Below are positions 29,529 to 33,867 of a stretch of 33,867 bases of DNA, piece after piece (position 1 is the first letter of the stretch; the number at the start of each line of letters is the position of its first letter). Source of the stretch: Phelpsiimicrobium sp043802125. Lineage in GTDB: Bacteria; Omnitrophota; Gorgyraeia; Velamenicoccales; Velamenicoccaceae. A program made the position numbers and the translations under genes. The stretch is from positions 1 to 33,867 of the forward strand of contig JAZDLG010000079.1 in assembly GCA_043802125.1 (NCBI GenBank), read 5' to 3'. A model generated the notes under the pieces. The model was not told the DNA's origin. It was given only the letters and a program-made list of their open reading frames with translations, and did not search any database.

Positions 29529-29630
29529 TCATCCCCAATCCCTCTTCTTGAGGTGACGGAGTTTGCGACGCATCTTTTTCCTTTTGTGCGTCTTGATCTT
29601 TCTTCTTTTTCTCTTTCTTCCGCAAGGCAT
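29529..29630 (-). CDS. 33-aa basic protein, COX24/AURKAIP1 (mS38)-like
   Basis: ATG 29630 to TGA 29529 encodes 33 residues, 19 of them Lys or Arg, with the core KIKTHKRKKMRRKLRHLKK. This K-x-x-HK-x-KK-x-R pattern is the hallmark of the COX24/AURKAIP1 C-terminal domain (mitochondrial ribosomal mS38), of which short bacterial relatives exist. It is preceded by a strong AAGGAG at 7 nt spacing, 31 nt after hisG and before the TPR lipoprotein. It is probably a small-subunit ribosome component by analogy. It starts MPCGRKRKRR. Too short for standard length cut-offs, but the ribosome-binding site and composition make it convincing. Confidence 0.75.
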   Translation of the reverse strand: MPCGRKRKRRKIKTHKRKKMRRKLRHLKKRDWG

Positions 29631-29640
29631 ACTTCTGCTC

Positions 29641-29670
29641 CTTATTGATCCTTATTGATCCTTATTGTAT
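29641..29670. repeat. 10-bp tandem repeat before the COX24-like gene
   Basis: CTTATTGATC is repeated exactly at 29641-29650 and 29651-29660, followed by the variant CTTATTGTAT (29661-29670). On the minus strand each copy yields ATAAGG, so the AAGG core recurs every 10 nt from the hisG stop into the ribosome-binding site of the next gene. It looks like slippage; it may help ribosome loading. Confidence 0.6.
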
Positions 29671-30552
29671 CAACTTGTTCAAAGCGTACTCAATGATGCC
29701 CTCAGCCCCTGCATCTTTAAGCGCCGGTATCATCTTGCGCACAAGGCGCTCTTCAACCACGATCTCTACGGCTACCCACTTCTTATCCGATAAGCTTGAT
29801 ATCGTCGGCTTTTTCAATGCAGGCAAAAGCTTTAACAGATCATCTAACTTTGCGGCCGGCACATTCATTTTCAGCCCGACCTTGCCTTCCGCCTCAATGG
29901 CGCCTTTTAACAGAAGGATTATCTGCTCCATCTTCTTTTTCTTCCATGCATCCTGACAGGCTTTCTTGTTGGCGATGAACTGCGTGGTTGAAGTGCAAAT
30001 AGTGGCTATCTCTTTTAAGTTATGCGCGCGCAGACTGGAACCCGTCTCCGTCAGTTCAACGATGGCATCAACCAGTTTTACCGCCACCTTAACCTCGGTC
30101 GCGCCCCAGCTGAATTCCACGTCGGCTTTGACGTTGTTCTTTTTTAAAAAATCTTTTGTGACCTCAACAAGTTCAGTGGCTATCCTTTTGCCTTCAAGGT
30201 CTTTTACGGATCTGATGTCGGAGTTCTCGGGTATTGCCAGGACCCAGCGCACGGGGCTCATGCCCTGTTTGGCATAAGCCAGATCAGCGAGCTTTAAGAC
30301 TTCTGACTTGTTCTCCAAGATCCAGTCATTACCCGTTATGCCGCAATCCAGGGCCCCGTCTTCCACGTAACGGGACATCTCCTGAGCCCTGAGCATGATA
30401 GGTTCTATCTCAGCGTCATTGATGGTAGGTATATAGGAACGGGAGCTTACAACCACGTTAAAACCGGCCTTCGCGAACATCTTTATGGTAGCTTCGCTTA
30501 AGCTCCCCTTAGGTATACCTAATTTTAATTTCTTCTCTTCTTTCTTTATCAT
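29662..30552 (-). CDS. hisG: ATP phosphoribosyltransferase, long form
   Basis: First enzyme of histidine synthesis, joining ATP and PRPP. From ATG 30552 it has 296 residues, the size of HisG_L, which carries its own C-terminal ACT-like regulatory domain and needs no HisZ. Motifs: KLGIPKGSLSEATIKMFAKAGFNV, DCGITGNDW, and the PRPP loop IVELTETGSSLRAHNL. The C-terminal region (KVGLKMNVPAAKLDDLLKLLPALKKPTISSL) is the regulatory domain. ATG 30552 is chosen because the promoter's -10 box ends just 9 nt upstream; the longer frames to 30570 and 30663 would start within or before it. No other his genes are in the window. First gene of the long minus-strand run. Confidence 0.94.
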   Translation of the reverse strand: MIKKEEKKLKLGIPKGSLSEATIKMFAKAGFNVVVSSRSYIPTINDAEIEPIMLRAQEMSRYVEDGALDCGITGNDWILENKSEVLKLADLAYAKQGMSPVRWVLAIPENSDIRSVKDLEGKRIATELVEVTKDFLKKNNVKADVEFSWGATEVKVAVKLVDAIVELTETGSSLRAHNLKEIATICTSTTQFIANKKACQDAWKKKKMEQIILLLKGAIEAEGKVGLKMNVPAAKLDDLLKLLPALKKPTISSLSDKKWVAVEIVVEERLVRKMIPALKDAGAEGIIEYALNKLIQ

Positions 30553-30561
30553 AGCGTGGGC

Positions 30562-30590
30562 ATTATACATTTGAAAATTTGCTTTGTAAA
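30562..30590 (-). promoter_or_regulatory. Strong sigma70 promoter of hisG
   Basis: On the minus strand TTTACA (30585-30590), a 17-nt spacer and a perfect TATAAT (30562-30567). Nine nt separate the -10 box from ATG 30552, so the predicted leader is 2-3 nt. The -35 overlaps that of the divergent promoter. Confidence 0.72.
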
Positions 30591-30611
30591 GGAAAAATTG
30601 GCGTGTATAAT
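30584..30611 (+). promoter_or_regulatory. Sigma70 promoter of the PpiD-like gene
   Basis: TTGTAA (30584-30589), a 16-nt spacer and a perfect TATAAT (30606-30611). Eleven nt separate the -10 box from ATG 30623, so the predicted leader is 4-5 nt. An AGGA (30612-30615) that could be read as a ribosome-binding site would lie upstream of that transcription start. Confidence 0.65.
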
Positions 30612-30622
30612 AGGAAACAATT

Positions 30623-32086
30623 ATGCTGAAACTACTACGAAGGAAAAAGGTCGCGAAGCGCATATTCTATGTACTGGCGGCCATAATCATCCCGGCTTTT
30701 GTCATATGGGGTTCTGCCAGTTCCATTGATAAGAACAAAACGCCTAACTACGCCGGAGTCATTTTCGGCAAAAAGGTGAGTTTTGATGATTTCCGCCAAG
30801 CCCTGTTTGCCTGGAACACCCAGTTGAAACTCCAGTATGGCGAAAAGGCCAATGAGATAGCCGCGGCATTTTTCAATCCGACGCAGGCCGCCTGGGAACG
30901 GCTCATCCTTCTTCACGAGGCCAAGCGCCGCGGGCTAAAAGCTACAAACCCCGAGATCATAGCCACTCTTACGAATATGCCGTTCTTGCAGAAAAACAAC
31001 AACTTTGACCCGCAGGCATATGGCCTGTTTTTAAGGTATTCATTGAACATGCAGCCCAGGGCCTTTGAAGAACAACTGCGTGAAAACCTCTCCATGGCCA
31101 AACTCTTCAAAGAAGTGACGGAAGGCGTCACAATATCCGACGAAGAGATCAAACAAGAATATGAGAAGATCAACGTGCAGACCCGCGTCAAATACGTCTT
31201 CTTTCCTGTCAAGGGCTACAAAGACAAAGTCTCGATAACCGAAGACGGGACACAAGCTTACTACGAGAGATCAAAAGAAAAGTTCAAGGTCCCGCCCCAG
31301 ATCAACGTAAGTTACTGCGGAGCAGAATTCAAGGAAGAGTCCAGCGAAGACGAAAAAACAAAGATAAAAGAAAGACTGACAAAAGCCTATGCGCTGGCCA
31401 AAGCCAAAGGCCTGGCAGCGGCGGCAAAAGAAGAAAACCTTGAGGTCAAAGAAACAGGGCTTTTTGGCTTTGAAGACCCTATCCCTGGATTAGGCTGGAT
31501 GCCCCAACTCTCAAACGTACTCTTTGATCTACCAGCCGGCAACTTAAGCAAGGTGGTAGAGACTCCCAGAGGGGCTTATATCTTTATGGTCAAAGAAAAG
31601 AAAGATGCCTACATCCCCGCGTATGCCGAGGCAAAAGATAAAGCAAAAGACGCGCTGTTAAACGAAAGATCCAAAGAGATAGCCCTTAACAATGCAGAAA
31701 AGTTCTTAAACAGCATCAAGACAAAGTCCATGTCATTTGAAAAAGCCGCACAGGAAAGCGACCTGACCATTAAAGAAACACCGCTCTTTGCCCACGAAGG
31801 ATATATCTCAGAACTTGGGCTAGCCCAACCCTTAAAAGACGCGGCCTTCAAGCTCGCCAAAGACGCCGCGCACGAAAGCCCCATAGAATTGGAACAGGGC
31901 TATTACGACATCAAATCCATAGAAACCATACCGTTTGACGAAGAAAAATTCAAAAAAGAAAAAGACGACTTCTCAAAACAACTGCTTGAGACCAAGCGCA
32001 ATAAAGTGTTTAACGACTTTTCCGAAAACCTGAAAAAACAGGCCCGCCTCATCAACTTTGTACCCGACACAAAAACCAAGCAATGA
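30623..32086 (+). CDS. Membrane-anchored parvulin-type peptidyl-prolyl isomerase (PpiD/SurA-like)
   Basis: 487 residues. One transmembrane helix (IFYVLAAIIIPAFVIWG, about 14-30) after a basic N terminus anchors it with the body in the periplasm. Residues about 40-200 match the SurA N-terminal chaperone region (GVIFGKKVSFDDFRQALFAW, ISDEEIKQEYEKIN). About 215-335 is a single, divergent parvulin domain (YYERSKEKFKVPPQINVSYC ... LGWMPQLSNVLFDLPAGNLSKVVETPRGAYIFMV). A helical C-terminal part follows. It is closest in layout to PpiD but shorter than the roughly 620 residues of E. coli. Probable role: folding of exported outer-membrane proteins. Monocistronic. Confidence 0.86.
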   Translation: MLKLLRRKKVAKRIFYVLAAIIIPAFVIWGSASSIDKNKTPNYAGVIFGKKVSFDDFRQALFAWNTQLKLQYGEKANEIAAAFFNPTQAAWERLILLHEAKRRGLKATNPEIIATLTNMPFLQKNNNFDPQAYGLFLRYSLNMQPRAFEEQLRENLSMAKLFKEVTEGVTISDEEIKQEYEKINVQTRVKYVFFPVKGYKDKVSITEDGTQAYYERSKEKFKVPPQINVSYCGAEFKEESSEDEKTKIKERLTKAYALAKAKGLAAAAKEENLEVKETGLFGFEDPIPGLGWMPQLSNVLFDLPAGNLSKVVETPRGAYIFMVKEKKDAYIPAYAEAKDKAKDALLNERSKEIALNNAEKFLNSIKTKSMSFEKAAQESDLTIKETPLFAHEGYISELGLAQPLKDAAFKLAKDAAHESPIELEQGYYDIKSIETIPFDEEKFKKEKDDFSKQLLETKRNKVFNDFSENLKKQARLINFVPDTKTKQ

Positions 32087-32116
32087 GACAAACTGTCCTG
32101 TTTGATTTGTCTCATT
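32082..32116. terminator. Hairpin between convergent PpiD-like and AmrS-like genes
   Basis: AATGAGACAAA (32082-32092) and TTTGTCTCATT (32106-32116) form a perfect 11-bp stem with a 13-nt loop. The PpiD-like gene's TGA stop (32084-32086) lies inside the stem. There is no long T-run after it, but the stem is flanked on its inner side by AAA/TTT. It is the only structure between two convergent genes, so it is probably a bidirectional terminator. Confidence 0.6.
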
Positions 32117-32126
32117 CAGGTACTGC

Positions 32127-32978
32127 TTAGATGTTCCCTAAATATACGTGTTTTAGTTTTTTTCTGGCGATCTCTTCTGCCCTCTTTAGGGTAGAAAGCT
32201 GGGTCGGAGGCAAGGTCATCTTGTAGCAGGGGAAATACCTTGAAAAATGCAGCGGGCAAAGCTCGCCGACGTTATCATATATCCAGCCTACGAGCTCGGA
32301 AAGCTCTTCCTCTGTATCGTTCAACGTCGGGATTATCAAATTCGTCAATTCAACGTGACAATTCTTAGCGGAGGTCTTTATAGTCTCTAGAACAGGCCCG
32401 ACACTGCCTGAGCAGACTTTTTTATAAAATCCGTCGCGGATAGACTTCAGGTCAATGTTCATCGCGTCAATATACGGCAGCATCTCGCCCAAAGGCTCCG
32501 GGCTGACATAACCATTGGTTACGAGCACGTTTTTTAATCCGGCTGACTTGGCGAGTTTGGCAGTCTCAAGGACGAATTCATACCAGATAAAAGGCTCATT
32601 ATACGTATAGGCGATACCGAAAGAATCTAATTTCTGCGCGCGGCTGACTAAAGACTGCGGCTCCATGGGCTCAGTGGGCGACTGGACCTCCTTGGAAATA
32701 CTCCAATTCTGGCAAAAAAGACAAGAAAGATTACAGCCGACGCTCCCTGCCGAAAGTATAAAAGAACCCGGATGGAAGTGATAAAGGGGTTTCTTCTCTA
32801 TAGGGTCTAACGCCACAGAAGAGACGCGGCCATAATTAGCGGCATAAAGTTTTCCGCCTTTATTCGCGCGCACGCCGCAAAAACCTGTCTTGTTATCGCC
32901 GATCACGCAGGAGTGAGGGCAAAGAAAGCACTGGACTCTCGTGCCGCCGGTATTCTTATAGAAAAGGGCTTCGCGCAA
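32127..32978 (-). CDS. amrS: AmrS-like radical SAM enzyme, C-terminally short
   Basis: 283 residues. CFLCPHSCVIGDNKTGFCGVRANKGGKL near the N terminus is the Cys-rich leader of the AmmeMemoRadiSam radical-SAM family. GCNLSCLFCQNW gives the C-x3-C-x2-C cluster, and AYTYNEPFIWYEF, VTNGYVSPEPL, DAMNIDLKSI and LHFSRYFPCYKM follow in family order. The protein stops at HVYLGNI, where related proteins usually continue with a Cys-pair (rubredoxin-like) tail, so about 45 residues are missing. The usual AMMECR1 and MEMO partners are absent; a ferredoxin lies 1 nt upstream instead and may donate electrons. The reaction is unknown. Confidence 0.85.
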   Translation of the reverse strand: MREALFYKNTGGTRVQCFLCPHSCVIGDNKTGFCGVRANKGGKLYAANYGRVSSVALDPIEKKPLYHFHPGSFILSAGSVGCNLSCLFCQNWSISKEVQSPTEPMEPQSLVSRAQKLDSFGIAYTYNEPFIWYEFVLETAKLAKSAGLKNVLVTNGYVSPEPLGEMLPYIDAMNIDLKSIRDGFYKKVCSGSVGPVLETIKTSAKNCHVELTNLIIPTLNDTEEELSELVGWIYDNVGELCPLHFSRYFPCYKMTLPPTQLSTLKRAEEIARKKLKHVYLGNI

Positions 32979-32979
32979 A

Positions 32980-33162
32980 CTAACTTACTGTTATAGCGTT
33001 AACAGGGCACATTTCTGCTATCTCTTTTAAATTACAGCTATCGCAAGCCTGTGATTTGACGTAAGCGATGCCGTCGTCCTTGACCTGAAAGACATCAGGG
33101 CAATTCTGTTCGCAAAGCCCGCAACCAACGCATGTTGACGCATCAACAACAACTTTTGCCAT
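32980..33162 (-). CDS. Monocluster [4Fe-4S] ferredoxin
   Basis: 60 residues. C11-x2-C14-x2-C17 with C52-Pro would bind one cubane cluster. C21 and C43 (with C40 nearby) occupy the positions that form a disulfide in the Thermotoga maritima ferredoxin, to which the sequence (CPDVFQVKDDGIAYVK, CPVNAITVS) is strikingly similar. It is a soluble low-potential electron carrier. It lies 1 nt from the radical-SAM gene and 30 nt after the ferritin-like gene. A role as electron donor to the radical-SAM enzyme or the flavoprotein is inferred from position. Confidence 0.92.
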   Translation of the reverse strand: MAKVVVDASTCVGCGLCEQNCPDVFQVKDDGIAYVKSQACDSCNLKEIAEMCPVNAITVS

Positions 33163-33192
33163 TTCAAACCCCCTTAAGTGTCTCTCTTCAAT

Positions 33193-33666
33193 TTATTTAA
33201 GGTTCTCAAACATCTCTTCGTGCTGGACCTCTTCGCCTAAAATATGCGCCGCTAACTGATAGACAATGTCTTCTTTGCCTAACGTCTTCTTGGCTATCTT
33301 CCTGTATGCCTCAATAGCTCCGCCTTCCGCTGCCAAAACAAACTCAATGATCTTATCGTAATCATCGGTCTTCTTTGGCGGCATCGGAAAAGGCGCGTTC
33401 GCGTTCTTCTCTATATCGTTAAAATTGACCGTCGGCATCCCGCCGAGCTTAACGATCATGTCAGCTAACTCTGACTGGTGCTCTAATTCATCTTTGGCTA
33501 TCTTCTCTAAAAACTCCTGCATGTCCTCGTAGCCGCTTCCGGACACTACCTGCGCGGCGTACGTGTAGGCGTAAAAAGCCAGCCACTCATCGCAATAAAC
33601 CTTGTTTAAGTCCGCGATGATCTCTTTTAGATCCACTCCCGATGTCTTCCTGAATCTGTCTCCCAT
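33193..33666 (-). CDS. Ferritin-like diiron protein (bacterioferritin/DPS-like)
   Basis: 157 residues, a four-helix bundle. The full ferroxidase set is readable: E27, E60-x2-H63, E114 and E146-x2-H149. This pattern fits bacterioferritin or Dps-like (DPSL) proteins. The second Cys found in some DPSL thioferritins is absent (only C25). It would oxidise and store iron with peroxide or oxygen as oxidant. It lies 41 nt after the flavoprotein gene in a likely oxygen-defence operon. I see no Met for bacterioferritin-type heme that I can place with certainty. Confidence 0.85.
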   Translation of the reverse strand: MGDRFRKTSGVDLKEIIADLNKVYCDEWLAFYAYTYAAQVVSGSGYEDMQEFLEKIAKDELEHQSELADMIVKLGGMPTVNFNDIEKNANAPFPMPPKKTDDYDKIIEFVLAAEGGAIEAYRKIAKKTLGKEDIVYQLAAHILGEEVQHEEMFENLK

Positions 33667-33707
33667 GACTACCTCCTTAGTTAGATAACTACCTCATTAT
33701 CCTGTTA

Positions 33708-33867
33708 TTAACCCTTAACCGCCTGGACGATTACTTTAGCATATTCTTCTAATTTGCTCAACTCCTCTTGGCTCGGAACAAAATTGACCTCAAAAGGCGG
33801 CTCTATGATCTCAAGGCCCATCGCCTCTACTTCCTTCCTTATGGCTTTAGAAGAAGCTTCCGCCCAA
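33708..33867 (-). CDS. A-type flavoprotein (FprA/ROO-like), C-terminal fragment at window edge
   Basis: Only the last 52 residues are in the window. They read WAEASSKAIRKEVEAMG, then LEIIEPPFEVNFVPSQEEL and a final helix ending VQAVKG, followed by two consecutive TAA stops. The phrase W-x-x-x-[AS]-x-K-x-I-x-x-E-[LV]-E-x-[ML]-G-[LF]-E-[IV] with xxPPxEVxFVP is typical of the C-terminal flavodoxin domain of A-type flavoproteins (rubredoxin:oxygen oxidoreductase / FprA), which reduce O2 or NO to harmless products in anaerobes. The diiron domain lies outside the window. The operon with a ferritin-like protein and a ferredoxin fits. Confidence 0.6.
   Translation of the reverse strand, partial: WAEASSKAIRKEVEAMGLEIIEPPFEVNFVPSQEELSKLEEYAKVIVQAVKG

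Noticed and set aside
1..33867. Prophage, insertion sequence, integron or defence island
   Set aside because: No transposase, integrase, phage structural, restriction or cas gene motif was seen; the genes are core functions in conserved orders.

Overview
The window looks like chromosome of an uncultured Gram-negative (diderm) bacterium. The best guess is a member of Omnitrophota (the PVC neighbourhood). Supporting traits are a complete lipid A set with an LpxC-FabZ fusion, BamA/Skp, a SpoVG homologue, DUF362 and COG0731 radical-SAM proteins, a split transketolase, and a tiny COX24/mS38-like protein. This placement is an inference from gene content and order; no phylogeny could be run. Almost everything is core housekeeping, very tightly packed and mostly on the minus strand. 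No phage, insertion sequence, CRISPR array or integron is visible.

Layout: (1) 1-2694 minus: rpsB-tsf-pyrH-frr, with frr cut by the window edge. (2) 2782-6784: msbA (minus) diverges from a Gfo/Idh/MocA oxidoreductase plus lpxB (plus), and their two promoters are interlocked. (3) 6783-6939: an unusual nested inverted-repeat array between the convergent lpxB and DUF362-ferredoxin genes. (4) 8165-9752: tRNA-Lys, a short operon of a CheY-like receiver and two small exported proteins, and tRNA-Arg. (5) 9761-11058: a COG0731 radical-SAM gene, then a stand-alone glycogen-binding-type (CBM48/AMPK) module with its own promoter, structured leader and terminator. (6) 11060-17929 minus: bamA-skp-lpxD-lpxC/fabZ-lpxA-lpxI from one strong promoter. 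(7) 17935-30590 minus: a long run of 18 closely packed genes, hisG - COX24-like - TPR lipoprotein - transketolase N/C - ispE - spoVG - tRNA-Gln - nucleotidyltransferase - 53-aa ORF - glmU - prs - rplY - pth - rpsF - ssb - rpsR - rplI - dnaB. (8) 30623-32086 plus: a membrane-anchored parvulin (PpiD/SurA-like). (9) 32127-33867 minus: A-type flavoprotein (partial) - ferritin-like - ferredoxin - AmrS-like radical SAM, which looks like an oxygen/peroxide and iron-handling operon.

How it works together: lpxA, lpxC, lpxD, lpxI and lpxB make lipid A disaccharide, MsbA exports it, BamA with Skp and the PpiD-like protein handle outer-membrane proteins, and GlmU supplies UDP-GlcNAc. The envelope machinery is therefore gathered around a few promoters.

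The most interesting observations are regulatory. At four operon heads (the Gfo/Idh gene, bamA, hisG, the PpiD-like gene) near-consensus sigma70 promoters sit so close to the start codon that the predicted leaders are 0-6 nt. These transcripts would be leaderless or nearly so, although genes inside operons have clear Shine-Dalgarno sites. In two places divergent promoters physically overlap. Other items worth a look are the 23-bp palindromic repeat array, a dispersed two-hairpin element in front of msbA and rplI, a structured leader in front of the CBM48 gene, a zinc ribbon inserted in SpoVG, and a nucleotidyltransferase/53-aa ORF pair. No clearly new defence or mobile system is present.
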